Shown here: piece by piece, positions 1-7,877 of the stretch
How the letters are laid out: every line of letters begins with the position of its first letter
How positions within the stretch are numbered: position 1 is the first letter of the stretch
Program-made: the position numbers and the translations under genes
Assembly: GCF_020171845.1 (NCBI RefSeq)
Contig: NZ_JAIVAM010000004.1
Coordinates: forward strand, 62,001-126,000
Reading direction: 5' to 3'
DNA: 64,000 nt
DNA from: Cytobacillus kochii
GTDB lineage: Bacteria; Bacillota; Bacilli; Bacillales; Cytobacillaceae
The notes under the pieces: generated by a model
Seen by the model: the letters and a program-made list of their open reading frames with translations, nothing else
What the model was told of the DNA's origin: nothing
Database searches by the model: none

Positions 1-216
1 AAAGCGTTTATATTTATCTTAATAGGTTTACTCATTATTCGCCTCGTTGCCAAACTGATGCTAAGTTCGACTATAGATGTAGGTGCACTTGCAGGAATGT
101 TTTACTTATTAGCATTTGCGATGATTGTTCCATGGCGTATGGCGATGTTCGTTCAATTTCGCAAAATGGACAAAGCGGTAAATGTTAAACAAGTAAGATC
201 GAGGCCAACTACTTAA
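1..216 (+). CDS. ccdC: CcdC-like membrane protein, 3' end only
   Basis: The window opens inside a reading frame whose last 71 codons are visible. They encode two hydrophobic segments followed by a basic tail (WRMAMFVQFRKMDK), which is how CcdC/DUF1453 membrane proteins end. CcdC lies with ccdA and ccdB in the cytochrome c maturation region of Bacillus subtilis, immediately before yneK. The next gene here is a clear yneK homologue on the opposite strand, which supports the call. The start and most of the protein lie outside the window, so the assignment rests on the C-terminal end and synteny. Any other small DUF1453-type membrane protein would also fit. Confidence 0.6.
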   Translation, partial: KAFIFILIGLLIIRLVAKLMLSSTIDVGALAGMFYLLAFAMIVPWRMAMFVQFRKMDKAVNVKQVRSRPTT

Positions 217-223
217 TAATGAA

Positions 224-268
224 AAGAAGCACCTTTAAGAGTGTCCAACTTTTAAAGGTGCTTCTTTA
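224..268. terminator. Bidirectional intrinsic terminator
   Basis: A 15-base stem (224-238 with 252-266, AAGAAGCACCTTTAA and its complement) is flanked by A-rich and T-rich tracts. It lies between the convergent ccdC-like gene and yneK homologue and can end transcription from both sides. Confidence 0.85.
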
Positions 269-293
269 TTATTGTGCAATTTTTTGCTTCGTT

Positions 294-719
294 TTAAAAA
301 AGATGTTCATATGGTGTCATGTTGATTTCTTTTTGTACCAATTTTTTTCTTAGAAATTTATGATCTTTTTTTGGAGTAGCAATTATGTAGCCGCGGATGA
401 GAATTTCTTCTGTTATCTTTGTTGCTTTTTCCTTTACAGCTAATTCCCCAATTTTTCCAGCTATCTTTTGTCGAGCGACATCACGAAAGAGTTCTGGTAC
501 TGGACTAACGAGATCATTCAATAACTCTTTTTCTTGTTGTCCCCATAAATGCTGTGTTTGTCTTACATAATATTCTTCCCAATCCATATCAGATTTACCG
601 TCAGCTTTAGGCAGCCGTTTTAAAAACTTTCGGAACATAAAGAAACCACCAATGGACATAAGGATTACTAATATGACAACCCAAAAAAGTATAAACCACA
701 TAAACCAACCATCGAGCAT
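294..719 (-). CDS. yneK: DUF2621 family membrane-anchored protein (YneK)
   Basis: The 141-residue protein has one N-terminal membrane segment (about residues 4-28) followed by a basic stretch and a soluble domain. The features PKADGKSDMDWEEYY, LVSPVPELFRDVARQKIAGKIGELA and a C-terminal TPYEHLF are the hallmarks of the DUF2621/YneK family of Bacillaceae, and the length matches. Function is unknown. It sits next to the ccdC-like gene as in B. subtilis, so a link to membrane thiol or cytochrome c biogenesis is possible but unproven. It is transcribed towards ccdC and shares its terminator. Confidence 0.85.
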   Translation of the reverse strand: MLDGWFMWFILFWVVILVILMSIGGFFMFRKFLKRLPKADGKSDMDWEEYYVRQTQHLWGQQEKELLNDLVSPVPELFRDVARQKIAGKIGELAVKEKATKITEEILIRGYIIATPKKDHKFLRKKLVQKEINMTPYEHLF

Positions 720-790
720 GTTCTTTTCACCCTTACCGTTCTTATTCTCTCATTATTATAAGGCTTCTTATTCAATCAGACAAGCAAGCG

Positions 791-988
791 TCACAGAAGA
801 GGTTCGTTTTTCCCAATTTGTGAAAACAGTGTGGCGTATTCCTTGTCGGTGATGAGTAATCGATGATGTAAATCATATGTTCTCAATACATATTCTTTTA
901 CACCAATAAATTCAGATTCAGTAATGACGAGAAAAGGAGTACCTTTTTGAAAATTTTGATAGTCTTTTAATAGACGTACTTTCTTCAT
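791..988 (-). CDS. Small protein of unknown function (65 aa)
   Basis: A 65-residue basic protein with no membrane segment or signal peptide. I recognise no family. It is supported as a gene by a GAGGG ribosome site 5-9 bases before its ATG, by codon use similar to its neighbours, and by its position upstream of and in the same direction as yneK. It is divergent from the DUF485/symporter pair across a 170-base promoter region. A DUF-type small cytosolic protein of Bacillaceae is the likeliest outcome of a search. Confidence 0.55.
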   Translation of the reverse strand: MKKVRLLKDYQNFQKGTPFLVITESEFIGVKEYVLRTYDLHHRLLITDKEYATLFSQIGKNEPLL

Positions 989-1097
989 GATTTCCCTCGC
1001 AAACTATAGTAAATAATTTACTTTCTATTATATTAAAATTTCTTGTTATTGTCGAAACTTGTCTAAAAATAAATCTTTTCTTTTAGTACAAATACTA

Positions 1098-1126
1098 TTG
1101 CATATATTTATTATATTTTTTAGAAT
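1098..1126 (+). promoter_or_regulatory. Sigma-A-type promoter for the DUF485-symporter operon
   Basis: TTGCAT (1098-1103), a 17-base spacer and TAGAAT (1121-1126) precede the DUF485 start by about 34 bases. The fit to the sigma-A consensus is good but not perfect, and the surrounding DNA is very AT-rich. Confidence 0.5.
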
Positions 1127-1159
1127 ATACATATATTTCAGAAAATGGGAGGGGATCCA

Positions 1160-1504
1160 TTGGATAACTTAGCGAAAGCACATGACCAAAAGGAAGAGAA
1201 TGTAGATTATGAGGTTGTGGCAAGTAGTTCAGCTTTTAAAAGATTATTAAGTGCTAAGAAAGCCTTTTTAGTACCAATGATTATTTTTTTCATGCTCTTT
1301 TATTTTATGCTACCGATACTGACTTCATTTACGAATGTGCTTAATCAACCGGCAATTGGTTCTATTACTTGGACTTGGATGTATGCGTTTGCACAATTTG
1401 TGATGACTTGGGTTTTATGCATGATTTACGTTAAAAAAGCTGCAAAATTTGATAAAGATGCAGAACAAATCATTGAAAGTCATAAAACACAAGGAGAACG
1501 TTAA
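1160..1504 (+). CDS. DUF485 membrane protein, partner of the acetate-type symporter
   Basis: A 114-residue protein with two membrane segments (roughly residues 33-56 and 68-91) and short charged ends, the arrangement of the DUF485/YjcH family. These small proteins are almost always encoded directly before sodium:solute symporters of the ActP type, as here, where the symporter starts 2 bases after this stop. I place the start at the TTG at 1160. An in-frame ATG lies at 1145, but the Shine-Dalgarno GGGAGGGG (1147-1154) overlaps that codon and is correctly spaced for the TTG. It is probably an accessory or stabilising subunit of the transporter. Confidence 0.85.
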   Translation: MDNLAKAHDQKEENVDYEVVASSSAFKRLLSAKKAFLVPMIIFFMLFYFMLPILTSFTNVLNQPAIGSITWTWMYAFAQFVMTWVLCMIYVKKAAKFDKDAEQIIESHKTQGER

Positions 1505-1506
1505 TT

Positions 1507-3030
1507 ATGAGTGGGATTGGCTTAACTTTATTCGTATTAATCGTAGCGATGACATTGGTGGTCACTTATTGGGCAGCAAAACGCACGAATACAGCAAGTG
1601 AGTTTTATACAGCTGGAGGGGGATTAACCGGTTGGCAGAATGGCTTAGCGATTGCTGGTGATTATTTATCAGCCGCTTCCTTTTTAGGTATTGCGGGCGC
1701 GATTGCATTATTCGGGTTTGATGGTTTCTTCTATTCTATTGGATACTTAGTAGCCTATTTAGTCGTATTATATATTGTTGCTGAACCACTAAGAAATTTG
1801 GGTAAATATACAATTGCTGATATGATTAGTGCCAGGTTTAGTGAAAAGAAAGTTCGAGGAGTAGCGGCAATTAGTACGATAACGATTGTAATTTTCTATA
1901 TGATTGCTCAATTAGTTGGAGCTGGTGCACTTATACAATTATTGTTGGGTATTGATTACTGGATTGCTGTTGTAATCGTAGGTGTAATGATGACAACTTA
2001 TGTTTTATTTGGCGGAATGACGGCAACTAGTTGGGTTCAAATTATTAAAGCAGCACTATTAATGATAGGAACAGTTATTATTTCATTCCTTGTATTAAAA
2101 GAGTTTAACTTTAATATTATTGGTATGTTTGAGCAAATGAAAACGGTAACATCCCACGGTGAATCGTATTTAAACCCAGGTGTGAAATATACGAACGGTG
2201 TTGACACGTTGTCAATGATGGTCGCTCTTGTATTAGGTACTGCTGGACTGCCTCATATTTTGATGAGATTTTTCACAGTAAAAGATGCTAAAACAGCGAG
2301 AAGTTCTGTTGTCACAGCTACTTGGATTGTAGGAATATTCTATATCTTAACGATCTTCCTAGGATTTGGAGCTGCAGCGTTTGTAGGCTCACAAGATATC
2401 GTTGCAGCCAATGCAGCTGGTAATATGGCAGCACCTCTATTAGCTGAAGCACTTGGTGGAGACTTCCTAATGTCATTCGTTTCTGCCGTTGCTTTTGCAA
2501 CCATTCTGGCCGTCGTTGCTGGGCTTGTGCTTTCAGGAGCTTCAGCCTTTGCACATGATATTTATGGGCAAATTATTAAAAAAGGTAAAGCAACTGAGAG
2601 AGAGCAAATGCTAGCTGCAAGATATGCCTCCATTGGTGTTTCTGTACTTTCGATTATTCTTGCCCTATTTGCGCAAACGTTAAATGTTGCCTTCTTAGTT
2701 TCTTTAGCTTTCTGTGTGGCAGCAAGTGCGAACCTTCCAGTTATCATTTATACAATTTACTGGAAGAAGTTCAACACAGCGGGTGCCATTTCAGGAATGG
2801 TTACCGGTCTCGTTACTGCACTTGTTCTAGTAGCTATTAGTCCAAGTGTATTGAGCCCTGAAGGAACAGCAATCCTTGTTGGTGATCCAATATTCCCATT
2901 AACCAACCCAGCAATCATATCAGTTCCAGCAGGATTTCTAGCAGCTTATATTGGTGCAGTTGTGTCAAATAAACGAGATGAGAAGAAATATAATGAAGTA
3001 ACTGTTAAAGCGAATACAGGTGTTAAATAA
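1507..3030 (+). CDS. Sodium:solute symporter, acetate/monocarboxylate (ActP-like)
   Basis: This 507-residue integral membrane protein has about 13 hydrophobic segments and the features of the SSF family. These include an N-terminal region with FYTAGGGLTGWQNGLAIAGDYLSAASFLG, a glycine-rich loop with VLGTAGLPHILMRFFTV, and AFATILAVVAGLVLSGASAFAHD. The sequence fits the ActP/MctC branch that takes up acetate, propionate and other short monocarboxylates with sodium. It is co-transcribed with the DUF485 gene (2-base gap). In an organism with several acid-degrading operons, short-chain acid uptake is a sensible role. The exact substrate cannot be read from sequence. Confidence 0.87.
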   Translation: MSGIGLTLFVLIVAMTLVVTYWAAKRTNTASEFYTAGGGLTGWQNGLAIAGDYLSAASFLGIAGAIALFGFDGFFYSIGYLVAYLVVLYIVAEPLRNLGKYTIADMISARFSEKKVRGVAAISTITIVIFYMIAQLVGAGALIQLLLGIDYWIAVVIVGVMMTTYVLFGGMTATSWVQIIKAALLMIGTVIISFLVLKEFNFNIIGMFEQMKTVTSHGESYLNPGVKYTNGVDTLSMMVALVLGTAGLPHILMRFFTVKDAKTARSSVVTATWIVGIFYILTIFLGFGAAAFVGSQDIVAANAAGNMAAPLLAEALGGDFLMSFVSAVAFATILAVVAGLVLSGASAFAHDIYGQIIKKGKATEREQMLAARYASIGVSVLSIILALFAQTLNVAFLVSLAFCVAASANLPVIIYTIYWKKFNTAGAISGMVTGLVTALVLVAISPSVLSPEGTAILVGDPIFPLTNPAIISVPAGFLAAYIGAVVSNKRDEKKYNEVTVKANTGVK

Positions 3031-3049
3031 TATTTTTAATACAACGAGC

Positions 3050-3085
3050 AGGAGCGGCTTTCCACTAGAAAGTCGCTCTTCTTAT
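3050..3085 (+). terminator. Terminator after the symporter gene
   Basis: An 11-base stem with one G-T pair (3052-3062 with 3068-3078, GAGCGGCTTTC) and a five-base loop is followed by TTCTTATATTTTG. It ends about 40 bases before the next start, so some read-through into the PLP gene is likely. Confidence 0.65.
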
Positions 3086-3118
3086 ATTTTGCGAAATAAT
3101 GGTGGTGGTGAGAATTTA

Positions 3119-4282
3119 ATGGATATGAAAAAAATAGAAAATGTATTGAAGCCTGCACTTTTATTAGATTTAGATGCTCTTGATCGAAACTGCCAGGTCA
3201 TCGCAATGCATGCAAAAGGAAAAAAAATAAGAGTAGCAACAAAGTCTATTCGTTCCATTGAAGTAATCAAGCGTATTTTGGCTTCAAATGAATGCTATCA
3301 AGGTATTATGACTTATTCTGCTGATGAGAGCTTAGTATTAGTGAAATATGGTTTTAATGACATTTTGCTTGGATACCCAAGTATGGATGAAAATTCTCTA
3401 ATGCTAATTGCTCGAGAGCACCCGAGAGAAATAACTGTCATGGTCGATTCTTTAGCGCATGTTGATTATTTAATAAAACTAGCAAAGTCTGTTAATGGCC
3501 AGTTTTCAGTTTGTATAGATATAGATATGAGTACAAATATTTTTGGATTTCATTTTGGTGTTCGCCGATCTTCTTTAAGAAGCTCCTCTGAGGTCCTAGC
3601 TATAGTAGAAGCTGTTCATGCTAGTGATGTGCTTCACTGGAAGGGACTCATGGGATATGAAGCACAAATTGCTGGCGTTGGTGATAACGTCCCGCATTCA
3701 TATGGGAAAAATACCATTATTCGTTTAATGAAACAAAAAGCAAAGCGAGAAGTAAAACGGAAGAGGGAAGAAATCATTACAGCTTTACAACAAAAAGGTT
3801 ATACACCTGCTTTAGTGAATGGTGGCGGGACTGGTAGTATCCATTATACGGCGACAGACGAACAAGTGTCGGAAATTACTGTCGGGTCAGGCTTTTATTC
3901 ACCACTTCTTTTTGATTATTATCAAGAGATAAAATACGAACCTGCTCTCTTCTTTGCCATACCTATTGTTCGTCAAGCGAAAGCGAATATATATACATGT
4001 CTCGGAGGAGGTTACATTGCTTCCGGTGTTACTGATCAAACGAAGATGCCACATCCCGTATATCCACATGGCATGAGACTTTTATCTATGGAAGGTGCTG
4101 GCGAGGTGCAAACACCATTGTCTTATTCAAAAGAACGTTTATCCATAGGAAGTGCCGTTGTTTTTAGAGCTGCGAAAGCTGGGGAGGTATGTGAAAGGTT
4201 CACAGAGATTCATTGCTACTCGGAAAATCAATCCACATCAACTGTAAAAACGTATAGAGGAGAAGGGATGTGTTTCCTATGA
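3119..4282 (+). CDS. PLP-dependent amino acid deaminase/aldolase (alanine racemase-like barrel)
   Basis: The 387-residue product has the fold-type III PLP enzyme pattern. The cofactor lysine is very probably Lys42 in RVATKSIRS. Other features are a barrel region with MVDSLAHVDYL and CIDIDMS, the glycine-rich phosphate site VNGGGTGSIH, and a C-terminal beta domain. It belongs with D-threonine aldolase / D-serine deaminase-like proteins annotated as amino acid deaminase/aldolase. The chosen ATG at 3119 follows GGTGAG at a 6-base spacing; upstream in-frame codons lack a ribosome site and overlap the previous gene and terminator. It overlaps the lactone oxidase gene by 13 bases, so the two are translationally coupled. 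The substrate is unknown. Confidence 0.75.
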   Translation: MDMKKIENVLKPALLLDLDALDRNCQVIAMHAKGKKIRVATKSIRSIEVIKRILASNECYQGIMTYSADESLVLVKYGFNDILLGYPSMDENSLMLIAREHPREITVMVDSLAHVDYLIKLAKSVNGQFSVCIDIDMSTNIFGFHFGVRRSSLRSSSEVLAIVEAVHASDVLHWKGLMGYEAQIAGVGDNVPHSYGKNTIIRLMKQKAKREVKRKREEIITALQQKGYTPALVNGGGTGSIHYTATDEQVSEITVGSGFYSPLLFDYYQEIKYEPALFFAIPIVRQAKANIYTCLGGGYIASGVTDQTKMPHPVYPHGMRLLSMEGAGEVQTPLSYSKERLSIGSAVVFRAAKAGEVCERFTEIHCYSENQSTSTVKTYRGEGMCFL

Positions 4283-5628
4283 GAAAAACTTCGCTCGCAT
4301 CTATCCGTAACTGGGCAGAAAATGTACAATTTAATGCTGAGCAACTATTTTTTCCACAAAGCATAGAGGATGTCATAAAAGTTGTAAATAATGCAAGAAA
4401 GGAAGAGAAGAAGATTAGAGTGATAGGATCTGGACATTCTTTCACAAATCTAATTCAAACCGAAGAGTGGTTCGTTTCATTAGACCGTTTATCAGGTATG
4501 ATTTCTTTTGATGAGGACCAAGGTTTAGTAGAGGTATATGGTGGTACCAAATTATATGAAATCGGCAAATACTTAGGTGAGAAAGGTTGGGCGCAAGAAA
4601 ACCTCGGTGATATAAACACGCAAAGTATTGCCGGCGCAATATCAACTGGTACACACGGGACAGGTATGAAATTCGGCAATATTTCTACACAAGTTGAAGA
4701 ATTAGTGCTGATTACAGCAGGAGGAGAGGAACTGCTAATCTCTCGTCAAGTAAACTCACAATTGTACGATGCCTCGCTCGTTTCGTTAGGGTTGTTGGGC
4801 ATCGTTGTAAAGGTGAAATTAAAAGTCATTCAAGCGCCGACCTATGTTTATAAAAGTAGGAAAATACTTTATAGTGATTTAAAGCCTCATATTAGTTTAT
4901 ATATCCATAACAATCGCCATTTTGAATGCTTCTTATTTCCCTTTTCTAACCATGTGCAAATAAAAACAATGAATATAACAGACAAGAAGCCGAGGACAAG
5001 AAAATGGCGTAAGATGGAAAGTATGATAATGGAAAATTATATATTTGGTTTTCTATCTGTCTTATGTCGCAAGTGGCCAAATCTATCGAAATCAGTTAGT
5101 CGTATAAGCGCAAAAGCCATTAGTAATAGTGAGCAATATGCGCCAAGTTATGATTTATTTGCTACTCCACGAAAAGTAAAGTTCGTTGAAATGGAGTATG
5201 CGATTTCATTAGAGCATATGGTTGCTTGTCTCGATGAAATAAGGAAAAAGATAGAAGAGCAGCAATATAAGGTCCATTTTCCTATCGAATGTCGCGTCGT
5301 GAAAAGAGACAATATTTGGTTAAGTCCATCTTTTGGGAGAGATTCAGCTTATATTGCTTTTCATATGTTTAAAGGTATGCCATATGAAACCTATTTTAAC
5401 GATATGGAAGCAATTATGAATAAGTATAATGGGCGTCCTCATTGGGGGAAGATTCATCAAGCAAAGCTTTCAGAGTTGACTAGTAAATACAGCCACCTAA
5501 GAGAATTCCTCACATGGAGAGCAAAACTTGATCCAAACCATTTATTTGTCAATCCGTATTTGGCGAAGTTGTTAAATATTGAAAAGGGCAACATGTACGG
5601 GAAAGAAACAATGACAGAAAAGCCATGA
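4270..5628 (+). CDS. FAD-binding oxidase, D-arabinono-1,4-lactone oxidase family
   Basis: A 452-residue protein with an N-terminal FAD PP-loop domain and a C-terminal ALO domain. The flavin site RVIGSGHSFTNL includes His56, the residue that carries covalent FAD in family members. GAISTGTHGTG (around 120) and the C-terminal RPHWGKIH are also diagnostic. Relatives oxidise sugar lactones or polyols (gulonolactone, arabinonolactone, xylitol) and make hydrogen peroxide. The GTG at 4270 is 7 bases after GGAG; an ATG at 4279 is an alternative. It overlaps the PLP gene. Pairing of these two genes recurs in Bacillus and actinobacteria to my knowledge, but no joint pathway is established. Confidence 0.8.
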   Translation: MFPMRKTSLASIRNWAENVQFNAEQLFFPQSIEDVIKVVNNARKEEKKIRVIGSGHSFTNLIQTEEWFVSLDRLSGMISFDEDQGLVEVYGGTKLYEIGKYLGEKGWAQENLGDINTQSIAGAISTGTHGTGMKFGNISTQVEELVLITAGGEELLISRQVNSQLYDASLVSLGLLGIVVKVKLKVIQAPTYVYKSRKILYSDLKPHISLYIHNNRHFECFLFPFSNHVQIKTMNITDKKPRTRKWRKMESMIMENYIFGFLSVLCRKWPNLSKSVSRISAKAISNSEQYAPSYDLFATPRKVKFVEMEYAISLEHMVACLDEIRKKIEEQQYKVHFPIECRVVKRDNIWLSPSFGRDSAYIAFHMFKGMPYETYFNDMEAIMNKYNGRPHWGKIHQAKLSELTSKYSHLREFLTWRAKLDPNHLFVNPYLAKLLNIEKGNMYGKETMTEKP

Positions 5629-5700
5629 TTTTTCTAATATACAATAGGGATATGGTAAGATAGTATTATCGAATCTACATTCAGGAGGATTCAGTCTATC

Positions 5701-6780
5701 TTGTCTAAAGAACTATTTCAAAAAGCTCAGGAATTTATTTATCAGTTTTACGAAGAAACAAGGCAATCAAAAGAACAAGCGGATAGAAGATTAAGTATGA
5801 TATTTGATGAAATAGAATCAACTGGAACATATACGCAATTACAGGAAGAATTGGCTTATGGTAGCAAACTTGCATGGCGTAATAGTAATCGTTGTATAGG
5901 GCGTTTCTTTTGGGAAACACTTCAAGTCATCGATAAGAGATTATGTAACACAGAAGAGGAAGTAGCAAAGGCGCTTTTTGAGCACATAAAACTAGCGACG
6001 AATAGTGGGAAAATTAAACCTTTTATTACTGTATTTCCAAGTAACGAGAGTGATACAACCTTTCGTCTATGGAATCACCAATTAATTAGGTATGCTGGAT
6101 ACGACACCAAAGATGGTATATTAGGTGATTCATCTTCTATTGAATTTACAAAAAAGTGCATCGAGCTAGGTTGGGAGCCGACCTATAGTCGTTTCGATAT
6201 ATTACCGCTTGTTATTCAAAAGAACAATGAAGAACCCAAATGGTTTACGATCCCAACAGAATTAATTGTTGAGGTAGAAATCGAACATCCCGAATATACT
6301 TGGTTTAAAGAATTACAGTTAAAATGGTATGGAATCCCCATCATTGCTGATATGAAAATGGAAATAGGCGGTCTTATTTATGAAGCTGCACCTTTTAACG
6401 GTTGGTATATGGGGACAGAAATAGGTGCTAGAAATTTAGCAGATGAAGAGAGGTACAATCAGCTACCTATTATAGCAGAAATGTTAGAGTTAAATATTCG
6501 CTCGAATGCTTCACTTTGGAAAGATCGTGCATTAATTGAATTAAATTTAGCTGTCATGCATTCTTTCCGACGGGCAGGAGTTAGTATTGTAGATCACCAT
6601 ACGGCTGCGGAACAATTCAAACAATTTGAAACGAAGGAAAGAAAACATAAGAGAGAAGTCACTGGAGAGTGGACTTGGCTTATCCCCCCTTTATCACCAG
6701 CTACTACTCACATTTTTCATAAACCTTATAAAAATGTAAGTAAGTCACCCAATTATTATTATCAGCATAAACCTTATTAA
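5701..6780 (+). CDS. nos: Nitric oxide synthase oxygenase (bacterial NOS)
   Basis: A 359-residue protein matching the heme oxygenase domain of NOS without a reductase domain, as in Bacillus. The heme thiolate is Cys65 in AWRNSNRCIGR. The arginine-binding glutamate is Glu240 in WYMGTEIGARN, and the pterin/dimer region includes AVMHSFRRAGVSIVDHHTAA. It makes NO from L-arginine using generic cellular flavodoxin-type reductases and, in other Bacilli, protects against oxidative stress and antibiotics. The start is TTG at 5701, set by AGGAGGAT (5683-5690) at 10 bases; no in-frame ATG fits better. The gene appears monocistronic, with a terminator directly after the stop. Confidence 0.95.
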   Translation: MSKELFQKAQEFIYQFYEETRQSKEQADRRLSMIFDEIESTGTYTQLQEELAYGSKLAWRNSNRCIGRFFWETLQVIDKRLCNTEEEVAKALFEHIKLATNSGKIKPFITVFPSNESDTTFRLWNHQLIRYAGYDTKDGILGDSSSIEFTKKCIELGWEPTYSRFDILPLVIQKNNEEPKWFTIPTELIVEVEIEHPEYTWFKELQLKWYGIPIIADMKMEIGGLIYEAAPFNGWYMGTEIGARNLADEERYNQLPIIAEMLELNIRSNASLWKDRALIELNLAVMHSFRRAGVSIVDHHTAAEQFKQFETKERKHKREVTGEWTWLIPPLSPATTHIFHKPYKNVSKSPNYYYQHKPY

Positions 6781-6829
6781 AAAAAGATAGATACTCTACC
6801 CTAATGGTTAGAATATCTATCTTTTTTTT
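6781..6829. terminator. Bidirectional terminator between nos and the tetR gene
   Basis: AAAAAAGATAGAT pairs with ATCTATCTTTTTT across a loop of about 20 bases, with A-tract and T-tract on either side. It serves the convergent nos and TetR-family genes. Confidence 0.8.
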
Positions 6830-7700
6830 ATGATTGGGAAAAAGTTTTGTGAACAATAGACTGAAGCCGTATAATACTCCCTTTATTACAAATTGAATCT
6901 GTCCGTTTTAATGTCTCTAAGGCACTATCAATAAGAAACTTCCTTGGTTTTTTTCTTAAAAGGAGTTCGTCTTGAATAAACTGTATCAATAATTCTTCGT
7001 CCTTAGTTATTGCTTCCGTTTCCAAGATAAGTTCACATAAATACTTAATTTCATCCTGTGTTTCAGTACCTAATAAATCGTTGATCTCTGTATCGATTAA
7101 AGAAGGTGAGAATAGTTGAACTTCTTTTGTCGCAACTTGATTTGTCATTTCTACAATTCTCTCAACACTATATTGAACAACCTTAGTAATACTGACCGAT
7201 GATTGAAATAATTCAGTATAATATTTGCTCAACTGATGAAGAATACCAAGGAAGATAATAGACATATCAAGAAGGTATGCTCGCCGATTCTCTCCAAACA
7301 GATCAATAAAACGGTAATAAATCCACTTAACTGTCTGGAGCTGACCTTTTCTTATAAATGCTTTAAGTTCTAAGTCATCTGATATGAACATTTCATCAAA
7401 TAAGGAGACAAGCTGGTGTTTATGATTAAACATGACTTGCTGTTCAACTTGCTGCTTGAAAACATCAATACTTTGTGGGCTTTTTCCGATAAGTAAAGCA
7501 TCTCTCTCCTTTTCCATCAGTTTGTAACTATCTTTAAAGATGGCCATCAGTAATTCTGATTTTGATGAAAAGTAATTGTAGAATGTACCTTTAGATATAC
7601 CTGTATAAGATAATATATCTTGGATAGAAGTAGCTTGAAATCCCTTTTCAATAAATAATTCATGAGCTAAATGAATGACATGTAATTTTCTGTCCTTCAA
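6828..7700 (-). CDS. TetR family transcriptional regulator
   Basis: A 290-residue regulator, longer than the usual 190-220. Its N-terminal helix-turn-helix is typical: FIEKGFQATSIQDILSYTGISKGTFYNYF at about residues 15-43. The long alpha-helical remainder is a ligand/dimer domain with no recognisable signature. The start is TTG at 7700, preceded by AAGGTGATA. It is divergent from the efflux pump gene at 7878, and a palindrome lies between them, so it most likely represses that pump and itself. Confidence 0.85.
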   Translation of the reverse strand: MKDRKLHVIHLAHELFIEKGFQATSIQDILSYTGISKGTFYNYFSSKSELLMAIFKDSYKLMEKERDALLIGKSPQSIDVFKQQVEQQVMFNHKHQLVSLFDEMFISDDLELKAFIRKGQLQTVKWIYYRFIDLFGENRRAYLLDMSIIFLGILHQLSKYYTELFQSSVSITKVVQYSVERIVEMTNQVATKEVQLFSPSLIDTEINDLLGTETQDEIKYLCELILETEAITKDEELLIQFIQDELLLRKKPRKFLIDSALETLKRTDSICNKGSIIRLQSIVHKTFSQS

Positions 7701-7767
7701 AAAATATCACCTTATTTTTAAGTTTTAAATAATTAGTATCATAACATAAAATTCTACTAAGAAAAAA

Positions 7768-7818
7768 TTCGCAAAGCGAAATATAATGATTGCATTCACT
7801 AATCATATCAGTTATGAT
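7768..7818 (+). promoter_or_regulatory. Promoter and candidate operator for the efflux pump
   Basis: A perfect 13-base palindrome TTCGC-AAA-GCGAA (7768-7780) lies upstream of TTGCAT (7790-7795), a 17-base spacer and TATGAT (7813-7818). The promoter points to the MFS gene. The palindrome is a candidate TetR operator; a TATAAT at 7782-7787 may belong to another promoter. Confidence 0.5.
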
Positions 7819-7877
7819 AAGTCCTACGTGAAATAGTGGTATAAACAATTGAACAATGTGTATAGGGAGGGGAACCA

